A DNA stretch of 64,000 bases from Pseudomonas thivervalensis (GTDB lineage Bacteria > Pseudomonadota > Gammaproteobacteria > Pseudomonadales > Pseudomonadaceae), in assembly GCF_001269655.1 (NCBI RefSeq), contig NZ_LHVE01000001.1:248001-312000 (forward strand), written 5' to 3'. Shown here piece after piece: positions 21,793-31,183 of the stretch. The notes under the pieces were generated by a model. That model ran no database searches, was not told the DNA's origin, and saw only the letters and a list, made by a program, of their open reading frames with translations. The first letter of the stretch is position 1. Every line of letters starts with the position of its first letter. The position numbers were made by a program, and so were the translations under genes.

Positions 21793-23157
21793 TCAGCCCA
21801 GCAGCTCGCGCAGCACCTGGGTAAATGCCCGGGTGCTTTCCTCTTCGCCGGCATGACGCCCCTCACGCACAACCCACCGTCCGCCGACCATCACATCGCG
21901 AACCTGGCGATCGCCGCCAGCAAACAGCCAACGATTGAGGATCCCGTCGCCCTGGGCCGTGGCCAGGTACGGGTCGTTGCCATCGAGCACCAGCCAGTCG
22001 GCGCGCTTGCCGATTTCGAGGGCGCCGACCGGTTGCCCCAGGGCCTGGGCACCGCCTTCCAGCGCGGCGTCAAACAAGGTGCGGCCGACCATCGGCTGGT
22101 CCGCCCGATACAAGCGGTTACGCCGTTGGTCACGCAGGCGCTGGCCATATTCCAGCCAGCGCAACTCTTCGACCACGCTCAATGACACATGGCTGTCGGA
22201 GCCGATACCCAGGCGTCCGCCCTGGGCGAGGAAATCCACGGCCGGGAAAATACCGTCCCCCAGGTTGGCTTCGGTGGTCAGGCACAGGCCGGCAATCGCC
22301 CGACTCTTGGCCATGAGGCTGACTTCCTGAGTGTTGGCGTGAGTAGCGTGGACCAGGCACCAGCGCTGGTCGACGTCGATGTTTTCGTACAGCCATTGCA
22401 ACGGGCGGGCGCCGCTCCAGTTCAGGCAGTCGTCGACTTCCTTCTGCTGCTCGGCGATGTGAATGTGCACCGGGCAATCGCGGTCGCTGGCGGCCAGCAC
22501 GTCCTGGATTTGCCCGGGCGTCACGGCGCGTAGCGAGTGGAAGCACAGGCCCAGCGCCTGGGACGCTTGCCCGGCCAGGATCGGCTGCAAGCGCGACTGA
22601 AGCTCCAAGTAGTTTTCGGTGCTGTTGATGAACCGGCGCTGCCCGTCATTGGGGGCCTGGCCGCCAAAACCGGAATGGCTGTAGAGCACCGGCAGCAGCG
22701 TCAGGCCGATGCCGGCGGCGCTGGCGGCGTGGCTGATGCGCAGGGCCAGCTCTGCCGGGTCGGCGTAGGGTGCGCCGTCGATGTCATGGTGCACATAGTG
22801 AAATTCGGCGACCGAGGTGTAGCCGGCCTTGAGCATTTCGATGTACAGCTGACGGGCGATGACGCCGAGTTGGTCGGGGCTGATTTTTCCGACGAGGCGG
22901 TACATCAAGTCGCGCCAGGTCCAGAAACTGTCGTTGGGGTTGCCCGCTACCTCCGCCAGCCCGGCCATCGCCCGTTGGAAGGCGTGGGAGTGCAGGTTCG
23001 GCATGCCTGGCAACAGCGGACCGTCCAGCCGTTCGGCGCCGTCTGCGTGGGAACCGGCCTGGATATGGGTCAAAACGCCCGTGGCGTCGACCTCGAGACG
23101 TACATCGTAGGCCCATCCACTAGGCAGCAGTGCGCGTTCGGCAAAGAAGGCGGACAT
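21793..23157 (-). CDS. hutF: Formimidoylglutamate deiminase HutF
   Basis: HutF converts N-formimino-L-glutamate to N-formyl-L-glutamate, the first half of the five-step histidine pathway; HutG finishes it. The 454-residue amidohydrolase has the metal motif HSHAF (MPNLHSHAFQRAMAG). Further ligands are in LCFHSLRAV, CPVHIHIAEQ, CLVHATH and the Asp in GIGSDSHVSLS. Its ribosome site is GAGGTTGAACC before ATG. It is divergent from hutC and shares a regulatory region with a HutC-type operator. Confidence 0.95.
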   Translation of the reverse strand: MSAFFAERALLPSGWAYDVRLEVDATGVLTHIQAGSHADGAERLDGPLLPGMPNLHSHAFQRAMAGLAEVAGNPNDSFWTWRDLMYRLVGKISPDQLGVIARQLYIEMLKAGYTSVAEFHYVHHDIDGAPYADPAELALRISHAASAAGIGLTLLPVLYSHSGFGGQAPNDGQRRFINSTENYLELQSRLQPILAGQASQALGLCFHSLRAVTPGQIQDVLAASDRDCPVHIHIAEQQKEVDDCLNWSGARPLQWLYENIDVDQRWCLVHATHANTQEVSLMAKSRAIAGLCLTTEANLGDGIFPAVDFLAQGGRLGIGSDSHVSLSVVEELRWLEYGQRLRDQRRNRLYRADQPMVGRTLFDAALEGGAQALGQPVGALEIGKRADWLVLDGNDPYLATAQGDGILNRWLFAGGDRQVRDVMVGGRWVVREGRHAGEEESTRAFTQVLRELLG

Positions 23158-23181
23158 GGTTCAACCTCATCGTGTGTAATT

Positions 23182-23197
23182 TGTATATACATATACA
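23182..23197. promoter_or_regulatory. Candidate HutC operator between hutF and hutC
   Basis: TGTATATACATATACA has perfect 7-base arms (TGTATAT / ATATACA) around AC. Within it TGTATATACA shows the same TGTA-N2-TACA core found upstream of hutU. Location between hutF and hutC fits autoregulation. Confidence 0.75.
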
Positions 23198-23261
23198 GAC
23201 GTTTGCCTGGCCGGTAAACTCCGGCAAGCTAGCAACCTTATCCGCAGAACAGGGAACCGCC

Positions 23262-24011
23262 GTGCCGACTCCGCCTGCCAAACCGCCGCTGGCCGCACAC
23301 ATGGGTGACAGTCCGGCGCCCTTGTATGCCCGCGTCAAACAGATGATCACCCAGCAGATCGACAGTGGGAACTGGCCGCCGCATTACCGCGTGCCGTCGG
23401 AAAGCGAACTGGTCAGCCAACTGGGCTTCAGCCGCATGACCATCAACCGTGCCCTGCGGGAAATGACCGCCGATGGCCTGTTGGTACGCATGCAAGGGGT
23501 CGGCACGTTCGTGGCCGAGCCCAAGAGCCAATCCGCCTTGTTTGAAGTGCATAACATCGCCGACGAAATTGCCTCCCGCGGTCATCGCCACAGTTGCAAG
23601 GTGATCACCCTGGAAGAAGAGGCCGCGGGCTCCGAGCGGGCCCTGGCCCTGGACATGCGCGAAGGCCAGAAGGTGTTCCATTCGCTGATCGTGCATTTCG
23701 AGAACGACATCCCCGTGCAGATCGAGGACCGTTTCGTCAATGCACTGGTGGCGCCTGAATACCTCAAGCAGGACTTCACCGTGCAAACCCCTTACGCCTA
23801 CCTGAACCAGGTTGCGCCGTTGACCGAAGGCGAGCATGTGGTCGAGGCGATCCTGGCCGAGCCGAGTGAATGCAAGCTGTTGCAGATCGAGCGAGGCGAG
23901 CCGTGCCTGCTGATCCGCCGCCGCACCTGGTCCGGGCGCCAACCGGTCACCGCCGCACGCCTGATCCATCCGGGCTCCCGTCACAGCTTGGAAGGGCGTT
24001 TCCATAAATGA
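23262..24011 (+). CDS. hutC: Histidine utilization repressor HutC (GntR/HutC subfamily)
   Basis: A cytoplasmic repressor expected to leave DNA when urocanate binds. I place the start at GTG 23262 (AGGGAA 6 bases upstream), giving 249 residues; an ATG 39 bases later (MGDSPAPLY) lacks a ribosome site. The N-terminal winged helix (YRVPSESELVSQLGFSRMTI) is followed by a UTRA effector domain (about 95-240) with IEDRFVNALVAPEYL and LLIRRRTWSG. It overlaps hutD by 4 bases. Candidate operators lie in front of hutF/hutC and hutU. Confidence 0.93.
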   Translation: MPTPPAKPPLAAHMGDSPAPLYARVKQMITQQIDSGNWPPHYRVPSESELVSQLGFSRMTINRALREMTADGLLVRMQGVGTFVAEPKSQSALFEVHNIADEIASRGHRHSCKVITLEEEAAGSERALALDMREGQKVFHSLIVHFENDIPVQIEDRFVNALVAPEYLKQDFTVQTPYAYLNQVAPLTEGEHVVEAILAEPSECKLLQIERGEPCLLIRRRTWSGRQPVTAARLIHPGSRHSLEGRFHK

Positions 24012-24577
24012 GCCAATTGAAGGTTTTACGTGCTGCCGACTACCCACGCATGCCGTGGAAAAACGGTGGTGGCAGCACCGAGGAAATCACCCGCGATGCC
24101 GGCACCGGCCTGGAAGGTTTCGGCTGGCGACTGTCGATTGCCGATATCGCTGAATCGGGCGGTTTTTCCAGCTTCGCCGGTTACGAGCGGGTCATCAGTG
24201 TCCTGCAGGGGGACGGCATGACGTTGAACGTCGACGGCCAGGCCACGCGTCCTCTGCATCCGCTGGACCCTTTTGCGTTCAGCGGCGAGAGCCATGTCTA
24301 TTGCACGCTGCTGGGCGGGCCGATTCGGGACTTCAACCTGATCTACGCGCCACAGCGTTACCGCGCACGGTTGCAGTGGATGGGTGGCCAGCAGCAGTTT
24401 TTCAGCGAGGCGGGAACGGTGTTGGTGTTCAGTGCGGCTCCGGGGTTGGCCATCAAGATCGGTGAGTCCGCCGTTGATTTGGGCCTCTACGACTGCTTGC
24501 AACTGAGCGGTAACACCGGGCTGGTGGATATCTCCACCCGCGGTCAATGCTGCGTGATCGAGCTGACCGCCCACTAA
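24008..24577 (+). CDS. hutD: HutD family cupin
   Basis: A 189-residue bicupin-like protein beginning MSQLKVLRAADYPRMPWKNG, with the family signatures GGGSTEEI, WRLSIADIAESGGFSSFAGY and DLGLYDCLQLSG. HutD is not an enzyme of the pathway; in fluorescent pseudomonads it is thought to tune hut expression, possibly by binding an intermediate. Its start overlaps the hutC stop (ATGA), giving coupled translation. Confidence 0.92.
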   Translation: MSQLKVLRAADYPRMPWKNGGGSTEEITRDAGTGLEGFGWRLSIADIAESGGFSSFAGYERVISVLQGDGMTLNVDGQATRPLHPLDPFAFSGESHVYCTLLGGPIRDFNLIYAPQRYRARLQWMGGQQQFFSEAGTVLVFSAAPGLAIKIGESAVDLGLYDCLQLSGNTGLVDISTRGQCCVIELTAH

Positions 24578-24635
24578 GAAGTCCTGCGACACATTATTGT
24601 TCCCTCCATGCGCACCAACTTGTTACCGAACGCCC

Positions 24636-24658
24636 CAGCGTGGCGCAATACCACGCTG
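24636..24658. promoter_or_regulatory. Perfect 8-bp inverted repeat in the hutD-hutU gap
   Basis: CAGCGTGG-CGCAATA-CCACGCTG lies 58 bases after hutD and about 125 bases upstream of the hutU sigma54 element. It could be a hutCD transcription-end hairpin, or an upstream activator site (CbrB or NtrC would be expected for this promoter). The rest of the 340-base gap shows only the promoter and operator listed separately. Confidence 0.4.
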
Positions 24659-24781
24659 TTGTGTCCCTCCTATTTCCTCCTCAGAAACCCTCCTGAAAAA
24701 TTTCATGCAGCCCGGCAGCCCTTCAATCACAGGGCTTTCAGTCGATTCTCCAACCGCGCCTGACCATCCTCTCCAATAAGT

Positions 24782-24797
24782 TGGCCGCTTGATTGCA
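24782..24797 (+). promoter_or_regulatory. Sigma54 (-24/-12) promoter of the hutU operon
   Basis: TGGCCGCTTGATTGCA keeps the invariant GG-N10-GC spacing and a consensus TTGCA. The predicted start near 24808 falls inside the adjoining operator. Sigma54 control with CbrAB/NtrBC activation is known for hut in P. fluorescens. Confidence 0.75.
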
Positions 24798-24801
24798 TAT
24801 G

Positions 24802-24815
24802 CTTGTACATACAAG
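24802..24815. promoter_or_regulatory. Candidate HutC operator over the hutU start site
   Basis: CTTGTA-CA-TACAAG is a perfect palindrome beginning 4 bases after the sigma54 -12 element. It would cover the initiation site, the arrangement expected for repression by HutC. Confidence 0.82.
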
Positions 24816-24917
24816 TAAAGACGTATGTGTATGAGTCACCGATATTCAACGCAACGTTCGCTGAATCGCTGCCCACTGCCCGGGCTGGTCTGGATTGATC
24901 GCTGAGGAGTTTTTGCT

Positions 24918-26603
24918 GTGACCGACGCTACCCGCAAACCCGAAAAATACCGTGACGTTGAAATCCGCGCCCCTCGCGGTAACACGCTGACCGCCAAGAG
25001 CTGGCTGACTGAAGCGCCGCTGCGCATGCTGATGAACAACCTCGACCCGGAAGTGGCCGAGAACCCCAAGGAACTGGTGGTCTACGGTGGTATCGGTCGC
25101 GCTGCGCGCAATTGGGAGTGCTACGACAAGATCGTCGAGAGCCTGACCCACCTGAACGACGACGAAACCCTGCTGGTGCAATCCGGCAAGCCGGTGGGCG
25201 TGTTCAAGACCCACAGCAACGCCCCTCGCGTGCTGATCGCCAACTCCAACCTGGTGCCGCACTGGGCCAGTTGGGAGCATTTCAACGAACTCGACGCCAA
25301 GGGCCTGGCCATGTACGGCCAGATGACCGCCGGCAGCTGGATCTACATCGGCAGCCAGGGCATCGTGCAAGGCACTTATGAAACCTTCGTCGAGGCCGGT
25401 CGCCAGCACTACGACTCCAACCTCAAGGGCCGCTGGGTCCTGACCGCCGGCCTGGGCGGCATGGGTGGTGCGCAACCGTTGGCCGCGACCCTGGCCGGTG
25501 CGTGCTCGCTGAACATCGAGTGCCAGCAGGTGAGCATCGATTTCCGCCTGAAAACCCGCTACGTCGACGAGCAAGCCAAGGACCTCGACGACGCCCTGGC
25601 GCGCATCGAGAAATACACCGCCGAAGGCAAGGCGATTTCCATCGCGCTGTGTGGGAACGCCGCCGAGATCCTGCCGGAAATGGTCCGTCGTGGCGTGCGC
25701 CCGGACATGGTCACCGACCAGACCAGCGCCCACGATCCCCTCAATGGTTACCTGCCAGCCGGCTGGACCTGGGACGAATACCGTGCCCGCGCCAAGACCG
25801 AACCGGCCGCCGTGGTGAAAGCCGCCAAGCAATCGATGGCCGTCCACGTCAAAGCCATGCTGGCCTTCCAGAAAATGGGCGTGCCGACGTTCGACTACGG
25901 CAACAACATCCGCCAGATGGCCCAGGAAGAGGGTGTCGAAAATGCCTTCGACTTCCCTGGTTTCGTGCCGGCGTACATCCGTCCGCTGTTTTGCCGTGGC
26001 ATCGGTCCGTTCCGCTGGGCGGCGCTGTCCGGTGATCCGCAGGACATCTACAAGACTGACGCCAAGGTCAAGGAACTGATCCCCGACGACGCGCACCTGC
26101 ACAACTGGTTGGACATGGCCCGCGAGCGCATCAGCTTCCAGGGCCTGCCGGCACGGATCTGCTGGGTTGGCCTGGGCCAGCGCGCCAAGTTGGGCCTGGC
26201 CTTCAACGAAATGGTGCGCAGCGGCGAGTTGTCGGCGCCGATCGTCATCGGTCGCGACCACCTCGACTCCGGTTCCGTGGCCAGTCCGAACCGTGAAACC
26301 GAATCCATGCAGGACGGCTCCGACGCCGTTTCCGACTGGCCGCTGCTCAACGCCTTGCTCAACACCGCCAGCGGCGCGACCTGGGTATCGCTGCACCACG
26401 GTGGCGGCGTCGGCATGGGCTTCTCCCAGCATTCGGGCATGGTGATCGTCTGCGACGGTACCGATGAAGCGGCCGAGCGGATTGCTCGCGTCCTGCACAA
26501 CGACCCGGGCACTGGCGTCATGCGCCATGCCGATGCCGGTTACCAGATCGCCATTGATTGCGCGAAGGAGCAGGGGCTGAACCTGCCGATGATTACCGGG
26601 TAG
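24918..26603 (+). CDS. hutU: Urocanate hydratase (urocanase)
   Basis: This NAD-dependent enzyme converts urocanate to imidazolone propionate. It has 561 residues and starts at GTG 24918 with GAGGAG 12 bases upstream. Family signatures include [24 protein letters not shown] residues ([16 protein letters not shown]), the catalytic-region [19 protein letters not shown], and [16 protein letters not shown]. The stop codon TAG is the first part of a REP element. It is the first gene of the long hut operon. Confidence 0.97.
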   Translation: MTDATRKPEKYRDVEIRAPRGNTLTAKSWLTEAPLRMLMNNLDPEVAENPKELVVYGGIGRAARNWECYDKIVESLTHLNDDETLLVQSGKPVGVFKTHSNAPRVLIANSNLVPHWASWEHFNELDAKGLAMYGQMTAGSWIYIGSQGIVQGTYETFVEAGRQHYDSNLKGRWVLTAGLGGMGGAQPLAATLAGACSLNIECQQVSIDFRLKTRYVDEQAKDLDDALARIEKYTAEGKAISIALCGNAAEILPEMVRRGVRPDMVTDQTSAHDPLNGYLPAGWTWDEYRARAKTEPAAVVKAAKQSMAVHVKAMLAFQKMGVPTFDYGNNIRQMAQEEGVENAFDFPGFVPAYIRPLFCRGIGPFRWAALSGDPQDIYKTDAKVKELIPDDAHLHNWLDMARERISFQGLPARICWVGLGQRAKLGLAFNEMVRSGELSAPIVIGRDHLDSGSVASPNRETESMQDGSDAVSDWPLLNALLNTASGATWVSLHHGGGVGMGFSQHSGMVIVCDGTDEAAERIARVLHNDPGTGVMRHADAGYQIAIDCAKEQGLNLPMITG

Positions 26604-26713
26604 GAGCTGGCGAAGCCTGCGATCTTTTGATCTTGATTTTGGTCTCGATCTTTCGCTTGAGATTCAAGTGTCAGGGGAAAGATCGCAGCCTCGTTGCACT
26701 CGGCAGCTCCTAC
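26600..26713. repeat. REP pair, family B, beginning in the hutU stop codon
   Basis: GTAGGAGCTG starts at the last base before the hutU stop, and the TAG of the repeat is the stop itself. The reverse copy ends with GGCAGCTCCTAC at 26713. The whole can fold into a long imperfect hairpin between hutU and the permease gene. Confidence 0.85.
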
Positions 26714-26756
26714 AGGGCGTTATCCAATGACCAGAACAATCCACAGAGGTTGAACC

Positions 26757-28223
26757 ATGGCTGTCACCAGCACACGCGCAAGCAGCAAGCCGTTGATCGA
26801 GAAGCGTTCGATCGACTACATCCCGGAAGTGGAGAGACACGGTCGGCTGTTGAGCCAGTTCACCCTTTGGATGGGGGCCAACCTGCAAATCACAGCCATC
26901 GTCACCGGCGCATTGGCGGTGGTGCTGGGCGGTGATGTGTTCTGGTCGTTGATCGGTTTGCTGATCGGCCAAGTGCTCGGCGGCGGTGTCATGGCGTTGC
27001 ATGCCGCCCAAGGGCCAAAGCTTGGCCTGCCGCAGATGATCTCCAGCCGGGTGCAGTTTGGTGTGTATGGCGCGGCCATCCCGATCGTGCTGGTGTGCCT
27101 GATGTACCTGGGTTTCACCGCGACGGGGACCGTGCTTTCCGGCCAGGCGCTGGGCCAGTTGTTTGGCGTCAGCGACAGTGTCGGCATCCTCATTTTCGCC
27201 AGTGTCATCGTGCTGGTCACGGTGCTCGGGTATCGGGTGATTCACTTCATTGGCCGTGTCGCCAGCGTGATTGGTGTGATTGCCTTTGTTTACCTGTTCG
27301 CTCGCCTGATCAGCCAGACGGACGTGGGCGCACTTTTGCAGATCCGCCATTTCAGCTGGAGCAGTTTCCTGCTGGCGGTGTCGCTCGCGGCCTCCTGGCA
27401 GATCGCCTTCGGCCCCTACGTGGCGGACTATTCGCGTTATTTGCCGAGCAAGACATCCTCGGTGAAAACCTTTTTTGCCGCCGGCGCCGGTTCAGTCATC
27501 GGCGCACAGGTGGCGATGATCCTCGGCGTGTTTGCTGCCGCCTCAGCCAACGGCCAATTCGCCGGTCACGAAGTGGCCTACATCGTTGGCCTGGGAGGCA
27601 CCGGTGCAACCGCTGCGCTGCTGTACTTCAGCATCGCGTTCGGCAAGGTCACCATCTCCACGCTGAACTCCTACGGCAGCTTCATGTGCATCGCGACCAT
27701 CATCAGCGGTTTCCGTGGCCACCTGAACGTCACGCGCTTGCAGCGCCTGGTCTTCGTGCTGGTCATCGTCGGCGCTGCGACCCTGATCGCGCTGCTCGGC
27801 CAGCACTCGTTCCTCGGTGCGTTCAAGTCCTTCATCTTGTTCTTGCTGGCGTTCTTTACACCTTGGAGCGCGATCAACCTGGTGGACTACTACTGCATCA
27901 CGCGCGAGCGCTATGACGTGCCGGCACTGAACGACCCGAACGGTCGCTACGGTCGCTGGAATGCCCTCGGCATCAGCGTCTATGTCTTCGGGGTACTGGT
28001 TCAACTGCCATTCATTGCCACCAAGTTCTATACCGGTCCGCTGGTGAAGGCCATGGGCGGTGTGGACATTTCCTGGATCATCGGCCTGGTGGTGCCGGCG
28101 GCGCTGTATTACGTCCTCGCCAAGAAGTGGCACAGCGCAGTACCCGATCAATTGATCCTGCCGATCGAGCAGGACACGGTTGACGCACAACCGAGCAGGG
28201 CGGGCCGCATCCAAGCGGTCTGA
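26757..28223 (+). CDS. hutTu: NCS1-family (cytosine permease-like) transporter, probably urocanate permease HutTu
   Basis: A 488-residue inner-membrane protein with about 12 transmembrane segments. It belongs to the purine/cytosine permease NCS1 family (TLWMGANLQITAIVTGALAV, SWQIAFGPYVADYSRYLP, NLVDYYCITRERYDVPAL). Its position just after hutU matches the urocanate transporter described in P. fluorescens SBW25, so urocanate is the likely substrate; this rests on synteny rather than on a specificity motif. Confidence 0.85.
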   Translation: MAVTSTRASSKPLIEKRSIDYIPEVERHGRLLSQFTLWMGANLQITAIVTGALAVVLGGDVFWSLIGLLIGQVLGGGVMALHAAQGPKLGLPQMISSRVQFGVYGAAIPIVLVCLMYLGFTATGTVLSGQALGQLFGVSDSVGILIFASVIVLVTVLGYRVIHFIGRVASVIGVIAFVYLFARLISQTDVGALLQIRHFSWSSFLLAVSLAASWQIAFGPYVADYSRYLPSKTSSVKTFFAAGAGSVIGAQVAMILGVFAAASANGQFAGHEVAYIVGLGGTGATAALLYFSIAFGKVTISTLNSYGSFMCIATIISGFRGHLNVTRLQRLVFVLVIVGAATLIALLGQHSFLGAFKSFILFLLAFFTPWSAINLVDYYCITRERYDVPALNDPNGRYGRWNALGISVYVFGVLVQLPFIATKFYTGPLVKAMGGVDISWIIGLVVPAALYYVLAKKWHSAVPDQLILPIEQDTVDAQPSRAGRIQAV

Positions 28224-28293
28224 TGGGACGTTGACAGGGCTGGATGCCTCTTGACTGCCGTAAGCCAATCCAACTGATTAGGAGCGTCACATA

Positions 28294-29262
28294 ATGAAGT
28301 CGAACAAGACCCTGCTGACCACATTGCTTTCCATGGGCCTGCTGGCCAGCGCCGGCGCCACGCAAGCGGCCGGTTGGTGCGAGTCGGGTAAACCGGTGAA
28401 ATTCGCCGGCCTGAACTGGGAAAGCGGCATGCTGCTGACCGACGTCCTGCAAGTGGTGCTGGAAAAAGGCTACGACTGCAAGACCGACAGCCTGCCCGGC
28501 AACTCCATCACCATGGAAAACGCCCTGAGCAGCAACGACATCCAGGTATTTGCCGAAGAGTGGGTCGGCCGCAGTGAAGTCTGGAACAAGGCCGAGAAGG
28601 CCGGCAAGGTGGTCGGCGTCGGTGCCCCGGTGGTGGGCGCCATCGAAGGCTGGTACGTGCCGCGCTACGTGGTCGAAGGCGACGCCAAGCGCAAGCTCGA
28701 AGCCAAGGCCCCGGGCCTGAAGAACATCGCCGACCTGGGCCAGTACGCCGCCGTGTTCAAAGACCCGGAAGAACCGTCCAAGGGCCGTTTCTACAACTGC
28801 CCGGCCGGCTGGACCTGCGAGCTGGACAACAGCGAAATGCTGAAAAGCTACGGCCTGGAAAAAACCTACACCAACTTTCGTCCAGGCACCGGCCCGGCGC
28901 TGGATGCGGCGGTGCTGTCGAGCTACAAGCGCGGCGAGCCGATCCTGTTCTACTACTGGTCGCCAACGCCGTTGATGGGCCAGGTGGACCTGGTGAAACT
29001 GGAAGAAAAACCCGGTGTGGATAAAAGCGTGAGCATCAAGGTCGGCCTGTCCAAGACCTTCCACGACGAAGCCCCGGAGTTGGTGGCGGTGCTGGAAAAG
29101 GTCAACCTGCCGATCGATATCCTGAACCAGAACCTCGGGCGCATGGCCAAAGAGCGGATCGAGTCGCCGAAGCTGGCGAAGATCTTCCTGAAGGAACATC
29201 CTGAAGTCTGGCACGCCTGGGTCAGTGAAGACGCTGCCAAGAAAATCGACGCGGCTCTGTAG
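28294..29262 (+). CDS. hutX: ABC transporter substrate-binding protein HutX
   Basis: A periplasmic binding protein of the glycine betaine/proline (OpuAC) family, 322 residues. The signal peptide is MKSNKTLLTTLLSMGLLASAG... ending ATQAA. Conserved ligand-region stretches are FAGLNWESGMLLTDVLQ, AEEWVGRSEVW and ILFYYWSPTPLMG. The ribosome site is TTAGGAG. It heads hutXWV, a histidine/proline-type uptake system. A hairpin after the stop may keep this mRNA segment more abundant than the rest. Confidence 0.9.
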   Translation: MKSNKTLLTTLLSMGLLASAGATQAAGWCESGKPVKFAGLNWESGMLLTDVLQVVLEKGYDCKTDSLPGNSITMENALSSNDIQVFAEEWVGRSEVWNKAEKAGKVVGVGAPVVGAIEGWYVPRYVVEGDAKRKLEAKAPGLKNIADLGQYAAVFKDPEEPSKGRFYNCPAGWTCELDNSEMLKSYGLEKTYTNFRPGTGPALDAAVLSSYKRGEPILFYYWSPTPLMGQVDLVKLEEKPGVDKSVSIKVGLSKTFHDEAPELVAVLEKVNLPIDILNQNLGRMAKERIESPKLAKIFLKEHPEVWHAWVSEDAAKKIDAAL

Positions 29263-29272
29263 GTCGAATACT

Positions 29273-29300
29273 TCCCGGCCAACCGTGGGGCTGGCCGGGA
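29273..29300 (+). ncRNA. Intercistronic hairpin after hutX
   Basis: TCCCGGCCA (29273-29281) pairs perfectly with TGGCCGGGA (29292-29300) around a 10-base loop, without a T-run. Such hairpins after binding-protein genes typically stabilise the upstream message. Confidence 0.6.
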
Positions 29301-29333
29301 CGTTCACCGCATCCACTTGATCGAGAGTCTCTT

Positions 29334-30185
29334 ATGTTTCCCGAAAGCTTTACCTTCTCCATCGCCGATTGGGTCAACGGTTGGGTCGACGCCCTGGTGA
29401 CCAACTATGGCGATGTGTTCCGGCACATCTCCGACACCCTGCTGTGGGCCATCGTCAACCTCGAAGGCGTACTGCGCATGGCGCCCTGGTGGCTGATGCT
29501 GGCCATCGTCGGCGGCATTGCCTGGCACGCCACCCGCAAGGTCGTCGCCACGGCGGTGATCGTCGGTTTGCTGTTCCTGGTGGGGGCGGTGGGTCTGTGG
29601 GACAAGCTGATGCAGACCCTCGCGCTGATGCTGGTGGCGACGCTGATCTCGGTGTTGATCGGCATTCCCCTGGGCATCCTCTCGGCGCGCAGCAATCGCC
29701 TGCGTTCGGTGCTGATGCCGTTGCTGGACATCATGCAGACCATGCCCAGCTTCGTTTACCTGATTCCGGTGTTGATGCTGTTCGGCCTGGGCAAGGTCCC
29801 GGCGATCTTCGCCACGGTGATCTACGCCGCGCCGCCGTTGATTCGCCTGACCGACCTGGGCATCCGCCAGGTGGACGGCGAAGTGATGGAAGCCATCAAC
29901 GCCTTCGGCGCCAACCGTTGGCAGCAGCTGTTCGGCGTGCAACTGCCCCTGGCCCTGCCGAGCATCATGGCCGGGATCAACCAGACCACCATGATGGCCC
30001 TGTCGATGGTGGTCATCGCCTCGATGATCGGCGCCCGCGGCCTGGGTGAAGACGTGCTGGTGGGCATCCAGACCCTCAACGTCGGGCGCGGCCTGGAAGC
30101 GGGCCTGGCCATCGTGATTCTCGCCGTGGTCATCGACCGCATTACCCAGGCCTATGGTCGTCCTCGGCATGAGGTGAGCAAATGA
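29334..30185 (+). CDS. hutW: ABC transporter permease HutW
   Basis: A 283-residue inner-membrane permease of the ProW type with about 6-7 hydrophobic segments. The cytoplasmic EAA loop is seen as [20 protein letters not shown], followed by [17 protein letters not shown]. The start [19 protein letters not shown] is 71 bases after hutX. It overlaps hutV by 4 bases. Confidence 0.93.
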   Translation: MFPESFTFSIADWVNGWVDALVTNYGDVFRHISDTLLWAIVNLEGVLRMAPWWLMLAIVGGIAWHATRKVVATAVIVGLLFLVGAVGLWDKLMQTLALMLVATLISVLIGIPLGILSARSNRLRSVLMPLLDIMQTMPSFVYLIPVLMLFGLGKVPAIFATVIYAAPPLIRLTDLGIRQVDGEVMEAINAFGANRWQQLFGVQLPLALPSIMAGINQTTMMALSMVVIASMIGARGLGEDVLVGIQTLNVGRGLEAGLAIVILAVVIDRITQAYGRPRHEVSK

Positions 30186-31012
30186 GCAACGCAGCCATCA
30201 GCAAGATCGAAGTCAAGAACGTCTTCAAGATTTTCGGCAACCGCTCCAAGGAAGCCCTGGAACTGATTCGCCAGAACAAGACCAAGGACCAGGTGCTGGC
30301 CGAAACCGGCTGCGTGGTCGGTGTGAACGATCTGTCGCTGAGCATCGGCACCGGTGAGATCTTCGTGATCATGGGCCTGTCCGGCTCCGGAAAGTCCACC
30401 CTGGTGCGCCACTTCAACCGGCTGATCGACCCTACCAGTGGCGCGATCCTGGTGGACGGCGAAGACATCCTGCAACTGGACATGGACGCCCTGCGCGAGT
30501 TTCGCCGGCACAAGATCAGCATGGTCTTCCAGAGCTTCGGCCTGCTGCCCCACAAGAGCGTGCTGGACAACGTTGCCTATGGCTTGAAAGTCCGTGGCGA
30601 GAGCAAGCAGGTGTGCGCCGAGCGGGCGCTGCACTGGATCAACACCGTGGGCCTGAAGGGCTATGAGAACAAATACCCGCACCAGCTCTCCGGCGGCATG
30701 CGCCAACGCGTCGGCCTGGCCCGGGCCCTGGCGGCGGACACTGACATCATCCTGATGGACGAAGCCTTCAGCGCCCTCGACCCGCTGATTCGCGCGGAAA
30801 TGCAGGACCAGTTGCTGGAACTGCAAAAGACCCTGCACAAGACCATCGTTTTCATCACCCACGACCTCGACGAGGCCGTGCGCATCGGCAACCGCATTGC
30901 GATCCTCAAGGACGGCAAGCTGATCCAGGTCGGCACGCCGCGGGAGATCCTGCATTCGCCGGCGGATGAGTATGTCGATCGGTTTGTACAACGCAGGGCG
31001 GCAGTGGTGTGA
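30182..31012 (+). CDS. hutV: ABC transporter ATPase HutV
   Basis: A 276-residue ProV-like ATPase. Walker A is GLSGSGKST, the Q-loop is [14 protein letters not shown], the signature is [16 protein letters not shown], and Walker B is [14 protein letters not shown], with the switch His in FITHDLDE. It lacks the C-terminal CBS pair of classical ProV, which is usual for HutV. Together with HutX and HutW it completes the importer. Confidence 0.94.
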   Translation: MSNAAISKIEVKNVFKIFGNRSKEALELIRQNKTKDQVLAETGCVVGVNDLSLSIGTGEIFVIMGLSGSGKSTLVRHFNRLIDPTSGAILVDGEDILQLDMDALREFRRHKISMVFQSFGLLPHKSVLDNVAYGLKVRGESKQVCAERALHWINTVGLKGYENKYPHQLSGGMRQRVGLARALAADTDIILMDEAFSALDPLIRAEMQDQLLELQKTLHKTIVFITHDLDEAVRIGNRIAILKDGKLIQVGTPREILHSPADEYVDRFVQRRAAVV

Positions 31013-31036
31013 GGTTGTGGTGGTCGGCGCGCTTTT

Positions 31037-31128
31037 GTGGCGAGGGAGCTTGCTCCCGCTCGGGCGCGCAGCGGCCGCTTCTTTTGGGCCTGCTGCGCAG
31101 TCCAGCGGGAGCAAGCTCCCTCGCCACA
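31037..31128. repeat. REP pair, family C (GTGGCGAGGGAGCTTGCTCCC type)
   Basis: Forward copy GTGGCGAGGGAGCTTGCTCC at 31037 and its inverted partner ending at 31128, between hutV and hutH1. Confidence 0.85.
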
Positions 31129-31183
31129 GAGGCTATGCCTTAGCCAGATGTGATGCTGAAATGAATTTTTCATGAGGTTGAAG

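Noticed and set aside
24597..24779. 60-residue frame in the hutD-hutU gap
   Set aside because: No ribosome site and no protein-like composition. The gap is explained by a hairpin, a sigma54 promoter and an operator.
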